A DNA stretch of 64,000 nucleotides from Oscarella lobularis (Eukaryota; Porifera; Homoscleromorpha; Homosclerophorida; Oscarellidae), in contig NC_089179.1 in the NCBI RefSeq assembly GCF_947507565.1, positions 2,435,747 through 2,499,746 of the forward strand. Direction: 5' to 3'. The stretch's first letter is position 1. Every line of letters begins with the position of its first letter. Made by a program: the position numbers and the translations under genes. The notes beneath the pieces are model-generated. The model made no database searches, had not been told where the DNA came from, and saw nothing but the letters and a program-made list of their open reading frames with translations. Positions 21,396 through 33,135 of the stretch are shown here, piece after piece.

Positions 21396-21967
21396 AATAA
21401 AGAAGCTATCCTTCCAAAGCAGATTGTATCATTTGCAGAGAAAGTGGCCTCTGCTTTGGCTTACATGCACGGGTTGAAGAAACCGCTGGTCCACAGAGAT
21501 TTGAAACCGGCAAATATTTTGGTACAAGAGTCAGATATTTCTCTTTTTTTAAATACATAAAACCACCATAGGTTGATGAAGGACGAGAAAACGTCTATCT
21601 TTGCGACATGGGCCTAGCGACAGTCAAAACAAGTCTGGCCACACTCACTTCTTGCGGCTCCGATGGAACGGCGAGTTATATTTTTCCGGAGACGGCACTT
21701 CAAAGAAAATTTGGTTCTGCGTCTGATGTTTGGGCATTCGGTCTCATTCTGGTTGAGATGGCTACCGAAATGAGAGCGTGGGGTTCCCTTGTTACAGCCG
21801 TTGAGTTAGCTACCCTTCTTGTTCAGTCTGCTCAGCCGCCTTCCCTCGCGCACGTTCCAATTCACCTCACGTCCCTTTGTGGAAAGTGCCTTGCCTATTC
21901 CCCCAAGGATCGTCCAACAATGGTGAGAATTGCGGCCGATCTAAGAGAAATGACAATTAGATACTGA
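21396..21967 (+). pseudogene. Protein kinase, C-terminal half, two exons
   Basis: Exon 21396-21521 encodes QIVSFAEKVASALAYMH and the catalytic loop HRDLKPANIL. A 50-bp GT-AG intron (21522-21571) follows, then exon 21572-21967 with the activation segment start (CDMGLA, so DMG in place of DFG), a P-E motif (IFPETALQRKF), and SDVWAFGLILVEM. The end CLAYSPKDRPTMVRI is typical of helix H/I of tyrosine-kinase-like Ser/Thr kinases. The glycine loop and the lysine-bearing N-lobe are not found upstream, so it is truncated, or its first exons lie beyond recognition. A possible host gene remnant. Confidence 0.75.
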
Positions 21968-22164
21968 TTTGTTTTATGGTAAACGTTTTTGTTGCTCTAA
22001 TTTTGTTTGGAGTTGATTTTCTTGAGAGATCTGAGTTGCTCTAAACCTTAAGTTGAGTTGGGTTGAAAAATGACTTATGCGCGTAACACTTCCTTTTGTT
22101 TGGTTCAATTGTAAAGAAGTTGTTTGACGCTACGGCAAATATTTAAACATGACAGAAAAACCTT

Positions 22165-22354
22165 CATTTATCTAATTTTCTTCCATGTCGTCAGCAATCG
22201 TGTCCGCGACGAGAGAAAAAGCGTCCAAGGCTTTGTCCACATTTCCGGGTTGCTGCCTTCAATTATCTGCCAGTATTTTGTCTGCCAAATTTTTGAAGTC
22301 ATCGGAAAAAGGCATGGGCATTGGCCTTCTGTCTTGATCAATGTCCACCTCCTG
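22165..22354 (-). pseudogene. Possible exon of an unknown gene
   Basis: Minus strand, after an acceptor-like CTACAG: MPMPFSDDFKNLADKILADN, then TGA, then KALDAFSLVADTIADDMEEN and a stop. The composition looks coding, and the frame is one stop short of open. No family recognised. Confidence 0.3.
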
Positions 22355-22368
22355 TAGATCATTGACAT

Positions 22369-23383
22369 CCAAATTAAATCAATGGCTTCGACCTCCTAAA
22401 TTAGAAGATATTTGTATATATAGAGGTATCTAGTAAAACCTTCAATTTCTGGAGCATGGTACAGAAGCTCTGGAATTCCTGCAGGCGATTCCGCCTGCTT
22501 GCTTTTCCTAACGCGATAAAAGTTCCACTCGCGAGCTATTTTGTTTAGCTCATTTTGTATTACATTCATAAAGCAGTATCGAACACAGTCCTGTGTTTAA
22601 AAACGTTAGAACGCGCAGGGTAACAGCACTTATGAAAGTTTGAAGTTAAAGCCAATGGAGGTAAAAATAATTATAGGCAGTGTACACATCACTTGTTTCT
22701 CAAAACTTGAAGCTTATTTCAGTGCCTTTTCTTGTTTGGTTGCACGTGACGCCACAGGTGCACAAAAAGATCCAAATGAAAAAACTTCAAATACCTGCTA
22801 TAGATAAGGGAATACGCGTACCTTCTGCGGTTCTGCGAAGGTCGGGTCTTTCGAAAGACAATTAGAGCATTTTAAAAACAAATACAGCATTTGAAATAAT
22901 TGTGTGCTTTTCAATCTTACTTACGTCTCCTAAATTAAATTGTGTTACTATTCACACAATTACCCAAGTTAATTTAATTTAAATATACTTTCTTCGCACG
23001 AAAGAATCTTTTTCTGAGGAACTAACAGGGAAAAAATATAGAGCATTAGAATTGAAAATTCATCAGATGTTATACAAAATTTACATTTGCCTTTACACTT
23101 AACAGCACTTTGTTCCAGCTCTTTTATTCTTCTCTAAAAAATTCTATCCGTTTAATCAACTACACGCAATCTGCTTCTTTTCTTTATAACAGGAAAAGGA
23201 GAAAATCAGTAGCGTTAACTAAATTACTTGAATCAGTTAGTTTTCTGCTTACCGGCATCTGTCTTCTTCTCTCACCAACAGGTGCTACAGAAAATTGAAG
23301 TGCTAGAGCAAACATGCAGTTAATTAACATTATTCAGGATCCTACCCTAAGCAACCTCACCCAATTCCGCGGCTGGTGGTGGG
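22369..23383. other. AT-rich spacer without supported gene
   Basis: Only short frames with no recognisable domain. It lies between the possible exon at 22165-22354 and the left duplication of the RING-protein transposon. Confidence 0.35.
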
Positions 23384-26300
23384 GGCAGGGCAGACTTTCG
23401 ATACGCATGCGCGCGTTGCTACGAGCGAACTTGTTACTTTCGTTGTCGATTTCTCTGTGTTCGTAAGGAATATACACTTGTACGGAAGGTGAGAAACTTC
23501 TTATTGACCGATGGTTTATCCACCAAAGTATCAGAGTCGGGGACCCTCTACTTGTGGTACCTAAATTTCAGCCTGTTTTCTTGCCTTAGTAGAGTTTGTC
23601 AATGCGTCCAATTTACTGTGCGCAAATTATTTAACATATCGCTATTGCTCGGGTGTAGGAACGAGAATCAACTGACGAAAGAGGTATCTAATATCGCTTT
23701 TTTGGAAAACACGCTTTTCGATGTGAAACTCTGTTAGCGATACGTCCGTTTTTTGTTAGGTATGAGGCTAAATATTTTGCACTTTGGGTTTATTATATAT
23801 AGTTGTGGTCCAGGTATCGATCTCTTTGAGTGGCCGACGCAAATTTCTTTCGTGCTGCTGCGGCAGGTACGGACTCAATTTCCGTCCTTAAATGACTCAG
23901 AAACTCGCCTGTCGTGTAGTAGTCATCCGCTTCTTCTCTGTCCTCTTCTCCATCGTCATCGACTTCATGCTGTGCTTGATCATCTGGTTGTTCGATAGCT
24001 GAAGTTGCAGGTTGGGCGCTTAGAGACTTGGAAAAGGATTGTCCAAGTTCTTTTACTTTTTCCTGCAGAAATCGCTCACAGAAGACACAGGACGTCGTTG
24101 CTGCTAAGCACTCCTGGTGGAACGAGTGGCCACAGCTGAGCAGTATGGCCGTGTCACTCTGGCTGGAGCACGTTTCCAAGTCGCACAGCAAATCGTCAGA
24201 GGGTATTTTTGAAGTGGAGAATCCCAGTGGAAACAAGCGTTGATCCAATGTGCAGCCTAGGACGCCTAGTTTAAAGAATTTTCTTTTCTTTGATTCCGTC
24301 ATCTCTCCACTTGTGCTGTTTTGAAAGATGTCGACGAATTTCGCTACCAGATACTCCGCAGACTTTCCCGCCAGGTGTGACACGTTTTGTTTTGCAGGCA
24401 TTTTTGCTGGAGGCGCCAAAAAGTTTGCCGCGAAAGCTGTGTCGAACTTTTTGGCGCTAAGGACGTGCGCAAACTCTGCAATCTGTTGAGCACTTGCCCA
24501 AGACGGACACTGCATTCTCAAGAGACTGTGGAAAATTTCCACTTTTTTTTCACTAAGGACGTTCAAGTATCTGGAGAAGGTCGGCGTCCATTCAGGTAAG
24601 ACGGTTTCATAGTGCAGCCAGTCACTTATAGTGGAGAGCATGGCCTTGTTATAATGGTGACGCTGCTGTATGATAAATACTATTGATAGCCGGATCATCG
24701 AGTTTTGCCATAGATGGTACAGGCTGCCACGATGGATGGTTGAGTAGAAGAAGAAAACTAGTGGGACAAGCTCATCTAAGAGGTGACGCAGAAGTAGAAA
24801 TTCTCGATCCTTTCCGATTTCAAATAGAGCCAAGATGTTTTCTCGAATCATCATCCACCCACCGATCACCGCTGCGATCAAAGTCGTCATCCGTTCGTAA
24901 CGAGGCTTCTTTGGCAGTACTTTGCGGGTGCCAAAGAGATGCTTAAATAGCCCTATAACATACATATAAGTATATATATATTATATTATATATTAATATG
25001 TATCAATAAAATATATAGAATATTTATTAATTTAGTATATGTTTATATAATGTACAGGTATTACCTTCAAAGATCGGATGGTAAAGGGTAAACAGATTTT
25101 CTAACGAGTTCAAGTAGATATGAAACGGGCCTAAGACAGGCAGCAGAGAGTTGAAAACTGCATGCTCAGGGTTCTAATAATTAAGTAATGATAAATGAGG
25201 GTTAACACGTATTCTATAATAAGTAATGGACTAGTTTACCTGAGCAATAATATTTTTTTGAAAATAGAACGTTGGATAATCGCCTATTGACGGCAAAGCA
25301 TTTTGCTTCAGGTACCTGAAAAATAATTTAGTAATATTTATTCAAAATCTAATTAGTTTACTGTTTCAGAGACGGGTGAATATCTAAGGCATTTGTCAGC
25401 ACGCACTTGTAATCTTCCATTGATTTCAGATTTTGATGAAGCTCGTCGATCAGTCGAACACTTCGGAGGAGATCAAGTTCTCTTTGATTGGGTGCCTCGT
25501 AGCACCTAGGATAGAGTCTTTACCAGTCGATATTGTTTGGTTTCCGGCACTTACCGTAAATCAACTAAAGTTTTATGAATATCTTTCAAATTGAGATTTC
25601 GGAAATTCTCCGGAAGAGAAGACAGCCAGTTTTTTGTGAAGTATTCGGGTAAATACGTGGAAACGTGATCCCAGGTGCGTCCGACGTTAACAGCTCCTTT
25701 ATTGGTATCAGATGTTGGCTTGTAGTGAATGGACGTCGTTTGAGGAAGAGGGAGAGGAATTCCCCCAATTGTATCTTGTACGTCAACTATGCACGTAGCC
25801 ATGTGTATGGCAGTTGATGTTACAGATGATGTCGGGCGTTGAATGGTGTGAATGGCGTGGAAGTCGTCGATAATGAGCAAGGTAAGCTGATTATTATCAA
25901 CCGCACTTCTAATAAATGTTTCTACCTATTATTTATACATGAATTATAATAAATATATATCTGGGGCATATTCACCTGTTTTTTATTGTCTTTCGCGAGA
26001 TCCTTTCTGAATCTCAGTATCGTTCGAGGATGGCCACATATTCCGATCGATCTTCCACACTCAAGAGCTGCTTCGGAGCAGCCTGCGAGAGACAAATGCA
26101 ACCCAACGTCGTTGACAAATGTGGTTAGTTGCCGAAAATCATGATTTCAAAATTTTTAGTTTGAATAATTTACAATTTTTTACCTGGTTGCCAAGGTATG
26201 CAAGACGATACAGTTCAGCTACCACTCTCTGGCGCTTTAGGTCGCCTCTTCTGTCCACGTCTAAACTGCTCGAGTATTCGCTGGTGATAACCTTCTTCAG

Positions 26301-27520
26301 GATGTCGAACAGCCCAGGAGCGTGCACGCTGCAGAATTCTTCCATTTCATCTGCTCTGTATAATTTGTTTCCTTCCCTGCCGATATGATGGTCGAAGAGA
26401 GCCTTCTGGAAGGATTTCATCAGCCCAGAGAAGTCTATTAGTAGGACATTAATTAAATGCTAAAATGCAGATGGAGACCTGTCTGCTCAATTACCGGGAT
26501 TCGACCGAGACTCCTCAAGTCTCCTGTTCTCGTCTTCTAAGTCTGATATCCGACGGCGACACCTCGACAACTCACTCTGCATGCGTCCCAGTTCGGCTTT
26601 TGTTCTGGCAAGCTCGGTAGTACCCCGAGTTCTTTCCAAATCGGACACTTCCGTGCAGGTAGGCTGCGAAATCAAATTAGCATAATGCTAATACAGGTTA
26701 CGTAGTACAAACCTGTACGGCAGCAACTCTCTTGGCCGGTGGTTCGTAGCGAGGATGTTCGATGAGCTGCTCGCACGAATCCATCTCCTTGAAGTGGTAC
26801 CAGCACACGTACGCAGCAGGCTCTCCGGTTATTTCGTCGAGAGGAGCGCAAAGACGAGACGGACACGCGCGCAGGGAGCCTGAACAGCGATCCGCATCGA
26901 AGCGAAAAGCACAACGACGAAATTCGTCGTAGCGAATACGCGAATGGTCAAGGCAAAGGCAAACGTCGTCGTAGAATCCGCGTTCTCTTGCTTCTCTACC
27001 GTTGTAGGTTTCGAGGGTGCCGAAGCAAGGCGTTTCAGACGCGCGTCGCGCTCGCGTGACGTGGCCGAGAGTGTAAAAACACTGCGCGAGGCTGTTCATA
27101 ACTGAAGCAATCCACGAAATCGTCGAAACCGAAGGCGCGCGAACGATCTGTCGATCTGGCAGGATCGGGCTGTAAGTTCGCGCGATTTTTGCACGATTTA
27201 GCTACAGAATGGAACATTTCTTCGCTACGTAAGTTTGCTAGTAGCTGTTCTAGAGCGAAACGTCACGACGTTGCGAAGATAAGATCAGCTGAGGATTGGC
27301 CCGCCGACTTCAGCGCCGTTTTTCTCGAAACACGTACCCTATTTTTTTATTTACGTATGAGTCAGATGAAAGTGTGATAAATGCTCTTTCGATCGGTGCG
27401 TCGTTCGAGCTTATCGTGGGTGACCCCGCCTTATCGTGGCTGATCGAATTCGATTAAGTAATTATCCTATACGTAATTCGCCTAGCAACGCGCGCATGCG
27501 TATCGAAAGTCTGCCCTGCC
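23384..27520 (-). mobile_element. Complete transposon of unassigned superfamily, 38-bp TIRs, 9-bp duplication
   Basis: The two ends are perfect inverted repeats of 38 bp, starting GGCAGGGCAGACTTTCGATA (23384-23421 and 27483-27520). They are flanked by identical GGTGGTGGG (23375-23383 and 27521-27529), a 9-bp target duplication. The single gene inside begins 421 bp from one end and stops 409 bp from the other, so it is almost certainly the element's transposase. Perfect repeats and an open gene suggest recent activity. A 9-bp duplication is shared with Mutator-like and some other superfamilies, but the protein does not look like a MULE transposase. Confidence 0.93.
23793..27099 (-). CDS. Nine-exon protein with RING-like C-terminus, candidate transposase
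   Basis: Exons (minus): 27099-26713, 26663-26495, 26434-26174, 26082-25976, 25886-25555, 25505-25362, 25315-25240, 25173-25065, 24952-23793. All introns are GT-AG and phases agree, giving about 914 residues. The start ATG opens a Cys-rich region (about residues 1-125). Exon 2 is a coiled coil. Exon 5 has LLIIDDFHAIHT, a candidate first catalytic Asp. Exon 8 has VLGPFHIYLNSLENLF. The last exon has a hydrophobic core domain and a RING-like finger (CDLETC ... CGHSFHQEC ... CVFC, about 785-825), then an acidic tail. AATAAA overlaps the stop. Similar proteins are, from memory, multicopy in sponges. The donor of exon 3 is uncertain: the more usual site shifts the frame, and a plausible coding stretch (VGLHLSLAG) would then be spliced out. 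Confidence 0.75.
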
Positions 27521-27529
27521 GGTGGTGGG

Positions 27530-28320
27530 TGGTAGTGACTGAGATAATGAAGATAATGAAAATGACAAAAGTGGTGAAAGTTCAGTTGTTGGTGAGAATT
27601 TAACCATTCACACAAACCTCACCTTGAGCTTGTGAAAGAGGTTTTCTGTTTTCAGAGCAAGCAAAAGCAGGAAATTTAAAATTAGTCAAAAATGCAACGC
27701 ACTTGCACATACTTTACAACCACATAAATTACCTTGAGCAGTTTCTGGTAATTTCTAAAAAGAACAGCATTTACATAAAAAACAAATCTCCATTATTGTC
27801 ACCTCTATTTGCTTTGAGGCTTCTTTCAGTTCAAAATTTTCTTTTACTAACTCATTAATTTCGATCTAAAAGCAAGAATTGCAATTCATGAAAGACTCAT
27901 TACTGCTACCTTTATTTCGTCATCAGCTTCTTGTTTTAATTAAGAGAAATTATTTACTGTAGTCATGAACAGCGGCTGACACAAGAGCCATTTGAAGGAA
28001 TCAACTTTTGTATACATTCTCTTTCAATTTTACTTTCATAATCCTGTAAACTTTTACAGCGCCATTGTCATCTATTATAGTGTACTATTATTATTCATAC
28101 ATTCATCGACGGCGTATGCACAATCAATTAACCCATAGCCTTCTCCCTGCTTTTTGCCGGGTCACCGTAGCCAATCAATGTCCTAGCAGCATATAGCTTG
28201 TCAGCAATTTTCCTAATTTTCGCCGAAGTATTAACAGTCTGGAAGCCTGGTTTTGTTCCTTCATCAAATCAAGATATATTGTCTTATCATCAGGGATCTT
28301 AATCATCTCTCTAAAGTAAA
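27530..28320. other. AT-rich spacer
   Basis: No supported gene or repeat. The G-rich phrase GGTGGTGGG at its start is the transposon target duplication. Confidence 0.4.
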
Positions 28321-28661
28321 CTAAAGTAAACTATTTAAATTAACACTGTTGAAAATATAACTAACATTCGGAACAGCAAACGCCTCGCAGAATTGGTGCG
28401 CAATTGAACCAGAAAATTGTCTCTCATCGCCGATGTTTCCAGCTAATTGCACAAAGCACTTATCCGTCATTCTGTCGCTAGCGCTTTCTCCTGTCCTACG
28501 CGAATAAGTTTTGGACGTTGCGCTTGACGAGCGAGGCCCGTCGCGCTTTGGCACGTCAGCTCCACCGTCACTGGATGTAGCATCGTTGCTGTTTCCACGG
28601 ACGGCTTTGTAATCTTGTATGTCATTAGAAACAGCACAAATCTGACATTGTAAAATATCAC
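28321..28661 (-). CDS. Possible exon of an unrecognised gene
   Basis: The minus strand keeps one open frame reading DYKAVRGNSNDATSSDGG, a serine-rich linker, then FVQLAGNIGDERQFSGSIAH. The second half could be helical. I do not recognise it; there is no clear start, and it may be a fragment. Confidence 0.3.
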
Positions 28662-29793
28662 TGTTACCTGCTTTGCCTTAAGGTACTGTAACCCACTCTA
28701 TTTGGGTCGCTAGGAGGTAATATCAAAGTCGTTTCCAATTCTTGGGGCGTTATAGACATCCCAAACCTTTTGATAACGTCAGTTCTGTGATGGTTGGGTT
28801 AGGCGCATATAACTACTAGTTCACCCATAAACGTCCAAAGCAAGAAAAGGTGCCCATTACTCCACGTATCATCGATAAGCTCGATGATCTACACAGCGGC
28901 ACAGGTGACGGTCAGTGAAACTAGATATTAGCTTCCGGGCCCTTAGTAGGTGGTGTAATTACTCGATCAACGAATGCTACCTTTCAACTAGCGTTAAAGA
29001 AAGTGTACGTTGAGCCAGTCGTTAGCGCAGTTGCACGTTTTTTACTGTCAGTAAGAAAGCCAAAACGGTGTAACTAAATGTTTACTAAGCATGTCTATCT
29101 TTATACTCTCTGTATTATTCCAATAAAGGAAAATACAATGTTCAGTTTTATAAGTGTGAAAGGTGAATTACTATCAGCGGCGTAACCAAGATTTAGGTAA
29201 CGGGGACAGAGATGCTTCGCGCAAAAAAGCGCAAAAAATTTTTTAATGTGGGCGTCGTTACCACAATTTAAAATGTCTTATAGTACCTGTATGCGTGAAC
29301 TGTTTCATTTTTTTTCACGCACGATACGCAAAAAAATTGAGGAAGGCAGAAAGCCGAAAACACTGCCTGGGTTTGTCGTTTTTGTTACGCGTATTGAAGA
29401 TACGGAAGTCGCTCATAAAAAAGAAGACTACAAATACGAAGAAAACTGCGAATCGTCAACGGCAAAGAAAAAGAAGAATGCAACGTACACAAAGAAACCT
29501 CGAAAGGTACCACCAACAAAGAACATTCGAAAATAGTTACTATTAATTACTATTAGAGTAACCCAATAATTGTCACCTTTATTTGTTCTAATTGGTCTTT
29601 AGTTTTTTTATTTTCTAGTTCTCATTCCTTGATCTAACAAGCAGTATTTTGCAAATCTGCCACGTGACCCGGAGAAACGGTCGGGTCAAACGACCTTGTA
29701 GCCTCAGACCCTTTACAGCGTGCTAAACGTGGTCGTGGGTGCCTGCTTGAACCGTGTGGGCAGTATACAGGGACTGAACCAACGATAGACAAA
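28662..29793. other. Spacer, no supported gene
   Basis: A lysine-rich plus-strand frame at 29246-29536 looks like low-complexity chance coding. Nothing else is seen. The left terminus expected for transposase copy A (TTAA followed by GGTGG) was searched for here and not found. Confidence 0.35.
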
Positions 29794-29826
29794 TCAACGA
29801 TCGAGCAACCGCTCCGGTTGCTCGAT
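29794..29826. repeat. Perfect hairpin at the truncation point of copy A
   Basis: CGATCGAGCAACCG is followed two bases later by its exact reverse complement. Recognisable transposase sequence (copy A) ends about 55 bp away on the higher-coordinate side. Confidence 0.8.
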
Positions 29827-29879
29827 CGCTGATTCGCTGAAGCCCGAAACGTGTTATGACGCAGTCGAAACTTATTATT

Positions 29880-31183
29880 TGGAATCCAATTTCCGAGGCG
29901 AGCACCCATCCTTTTGTGCACGTGACCAACACAATCGAGTTTCCGGACTGCATGCTCGTTTCCGTAAATATTTTTTATTGCGTCGAATGAACTTGAGTCG
30001 CCGTCGCCGATGAACGTCGTGTATCTAAGATTCGCGTAAAACATGAGAAAAAGGAAAAGACCAATTTACCTCAATTTGTATTTCTCGATTGACCTGCTAA
30101 AGATAATTTCCGCGCCCTTTGTCTTCATCGCCTTGGCAGACCCGGAATATTATTTTCAGCACCTGGGTTCGTGCTTCACCAGCCATTCTTCATACGCGGG
30201 GCTGCTTTTATCGATTCTGAATCACTGATAATGGCATCAACATCAAATAATTTGTGTCATGTATTACTACTGTACAGTAGTACATCCAATTCTTGGAATG
30301 ATTTACAAAAAGAGGAGAACACGTTGAAGTCAATCACGCTTCTTTCAAGTACTACGACTTGTACACCGTAGAGCGAACTGAATTCACGTCTCGCCGATGT
30401 GCCGTCAAAAGAAATTGCGACGTCGATTACATCATTTTCAGTCGCTCCAATTCGTTGCCGATGCTTCTCGATGGCCCGTCGAGCAGATTCCTCAAACACC
30501 TGTAAACAAAATTAGGTTATCCAAGAAATTGTGCCTAGTCTAGAACCTAGAACTTACTGTTCCTAAAACCTCACACAGTCCTTCAAAATGATTTTCCCAG
30601 CTGTTGTATAGGGAAGGCATAGGCATATTCATGACTCCGGCAAATCTGACAAATCCAGCCCTGTTGGATTCTGTGCCTAATGCCGCAAGAGCTGTTCTCC
30701 TATTCACATCATAACTTTGCCCGCGGGTGCCGGGACGAAGACGGGAAGTATAGAATGAATGCGACGAAGGGCAGCTATCGCATGTCATGGTAATCATGGA
30801 CGCGAATCCTTTGCGCTCGCCCTCGTTTTCCGATAATGTTACTCCACCCTTCTTGCAGCTACGGCAGACGAGAAACCACAAAATTGCTGGACCGAGTTGA
30901 CGCATATCAATTAGCCGGTATAAAGGGGCGTCAGCGGTCGAGAAAGGTGTGAGAGCATCTTCGCGGCATTCCGCCGATTCACTCGCACGTGCCTGCGAAG
31001 ACGGAGCACTGGCAAGCTTCTCCGCTGACGGTCCGACCGCCGACCGTTGCAAATCTCCTTCTTAAGAACTTCCGGGCACGCCAACCCTTTCCGGTTCTTC
31101 CCTCGACGGTCCCACTGCGGTTTTTTGGCGTAGGATAGCGTCCCTCGAAAGCCTGCTCTTTTTGTCTTCGACTTTTGACCCAT
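29880..31183 (-). pseudogene. PF20700 Kolobok-like transposase copy A, truncated
   Basis: Minus strand from ATG at 31183 (MGQKSKTKRAGFRGT, nearly the start of copy B). A frameshift near 31050 is followed by the N-terminal PF20700 region (YRLIDMRQLGPAI, CRSCKKGG, CDSCPSSHSFYTS, DVNRRTALAALG, MNMPMPSLYNSWE). Exon 2 (to about 30260) carries the first catalytic Asp in ISFDGTSARR. Later exons give GSAKAMKTKGAEIIF and, at about 30020-29880, TTFIGDGDSSSFD with CVGHVHKRMGARLGNW. All exons downstream are missing. The right terminus is at 31522/TTAA. A dead, 3'-truncated relative of copies B and C. Confidence 0.85.
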
Positions 31184-31509
31184 TTCAGAGACCAAATGCA
31201 GCGAAAAGAAGTAAAAAGAAAAAGCGCGCGCGTTAGACAAAAAACCACAAGAATCTGGCTTTCTACAGAATTTTCGACTTCGATCACGACGGAAACGTTT
31301 ATCCTGACTCTCGAAAGAACAAGCGAAAACACTAAAACGGGAGTAGAAGGCTGTCTAGAGGAAGAAGAAAACGTCCCTCCTATTCACACGATTTTTTGCA
31401 GGTTCCTCAAGTCGCGCGACCTTCGCATTCGGCGGAAATGAAAGACAAAGGATAGAAAGATCGTGTAAGTTTATTTTTTACAAAAAAATAAGAAAAAGGT
31501 TGGCTTTGT

Positions 31510-31526
31510 CCACAATACCACCTTAA
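31510..31526. repeat. Right terminus of Kolobok-like element A with TTAA
   Basis: CACAATACCACC followed by TTAA. The same sequence (ACCCACAATACCACCTTAA) ends element B at 40342-40360, which identifies this as the outer end of copy A although its other end is not found. Confidence 0.75.
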
Positions 31527-32678
31527 TTCGCGCTTTGCAATACGTGCAAAGCGAGGTCATTGGCCGTGTGGATACGCTGGCAACCGACAGACATCTCCAG
31601 ATATCAATTTTCATAAATAAAACAGACACATTGATCATCAGTGTGATATTTGGCACTTTGCAAAGTGTCGTGAAGAAGCTGGCATTTTGCTAAAACGACC
31701 AAGGGATCGCCTATAGCTGAAGCCGTCGATTGCAGCAATCAGCAGCCATCTTTGGTGGAATGCTGCAACCTGCCATGCAAATTTTGCGTAAAATATTTAT
31801 GTCAATACTCCACCACATAAGGAATGTTCATCACTGTGCAGGGAGAAAGCATTTTCTTCAGTGAGAGCACCCGCCGTACTCTCCAGCAGAGCAGCGAACG
31901 TGGCTGAGTCTTTGACTCCAGCGTACGAAAAGCTGAAGTCGGTGTAATGACGAAGTAATTGCCCTAATTAATGTAGCCACTTGCCCTGCGAAAAAGGTCT
32001 GCTAGTTCTTCAACGACAGCGTCAGTACACTTTGGGAGCTCTGTTTGAACGTTGCAACACTGAATCATAACAAAAACGTTGCAAGACAATTCGCCAGAAC
32101 CAAAGAAGGGGAAAGGCGCTTCAAATTAGACTGAAGCAAGCGGCGGCACGCAAAGAAGATCCGCCAGAAAAAGAAATACCAATATCTGAAAGATCTTATT
32201 GTACGAAAAAAGGAAGCTCTTTTATCTGGCGGTTATGGGCAAATTGCATGCGAAAGCGCGGCAGAAGAATAGCCTGCCAGTAAATATCCCCAGGTCAAAC
32301 AAGCAAGAGGCCGTAGAGAAGCATAGAACGAGGTTCCGTCTTCGTAGCGAAAAAAATAATTGGCCTTAATTATTTTCGATAACTCCTAATTTCTCGAAGA
32401 TACTTATTTCTCAACTCAATGATATCTCGTCGTTCGTAAAAGAAGGCCTTGTCGCCACGCGTGGCATACCTAAATTTCAGCTTCCGTAGGACTTTGTGAA
32501 GAGTCGATCGTCCTTACGGAAAATTTCCGTCTGTTTTTAATTTAGTGACAATTTTGTCTAAAGTGGGGGTATTCCTGACTCTCGTAAAATTGAGGCACTG
32601 TCTGTTTTATTAATTAAGACCCTCATGACTGTAAACTGACGCGGAACACTAAGTGAATTATCTTTCCATTTTACGAGA
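31527..32678. other. Spacer, no supported gene
   Basis: Several short frames on both strands, none with a domain or splice context. Confidence 0.35.
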
Positions 32679-32790
32679 TGGAATTTATACTCCACTAGGC
32701 GGAGTATAAATTCCCGCAGGCGAAATTTATATTCCGCTTAGTAGAATAGAAATTCCAGAAGACGGAATCTATACTTCACTAGGCAGAGCG
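32679..32790. repeat. Cluster of GGAATTTATACTCC-type inverted repeats
   Basis: Four diverged copies of a 14-base word (GGAATTTATACTCC, GGAGTATAAATTCC and variants) alternate in orientation, joined by ACTAGGC-like loops. The first two form a near-perfect hairpin (GGAATTTATACTCC / GGAGTATAAATTCC). Confidence 0.7.
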
Positions 32791-33135
32791 AGTTGCATAC
32801 ACTTGTACCTCGGGGATTCCTTTTATTTCCTCTTCAGAAAGAACGTAAAGAAAAAGAAAATTTTCGAAACCTCCTTCTGAATGACCCGAAAAAAAGCTAG
32901 AGCGAGTATTTATCAGAATTACGCGGCCTCTATAAACTGTCGCAGTCCTCAAATAATTCAGACTCCACGTTTCCTGGATGGTTGCGTCTAAATATAAAAA
33001 CTGCTTACACAATTGAACATCAATCTCGACGGAGTTGTACCTGTATTCAACCAATTTTGTTAATGCATTGTGGCATGTTGTGCAATTCTCCGCTTCCAGT
33101 TTCTCCAATTCTGATAATATTACTGCCAAATGCAA
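32779..33135 (-). CDS. Hypothetical protein, 118 aa frame
   Basis: An uninterrupted minus-strand frame of protein-like composition (ILSELEKLEAENCTTC, then KQFLYLDATIQETW). It begins inside or after a possible acceptor and ends within the inverted-repeat cluster. There is no recognised domain; it could be an exon or a relic. Confidence 0.35.
   Translation of the reverse strand: MHLAVILSELEKLEAENCTTCHNALTKLVEYRYNSVEIDVQLCKQFLYLDATIQETWSLNYLRTATVYRGRVILINTRSSFFSGHSEGGFENFLFLYVLSEEEIKGIPEVQVYATRSA

Noticed and set aside
26106-26173. Exon encoding VGLHLSLAG upstream of 26082 in the RING-protein gene
   Set aside because: The reading is attractive, but no AG acceptor precedes it on the minus strand; the GT-AG model with all phases consistent skips it. 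Left as an uncertainty rather than an exon.
28670-28700. TTAAGGTACTGTAACCC as the missing left end of Kolobok-like element A
   Set aside because: Only TTAAGGT matches; the GGTGGTATTGTGG terminus shared by A and B is absent.
29246-29546. Two overlapping Lys-rich plus-strand frames
   Set aside because: A-rich low-complexity sequence; no homology to the neighbouring transposase and no splice logic.
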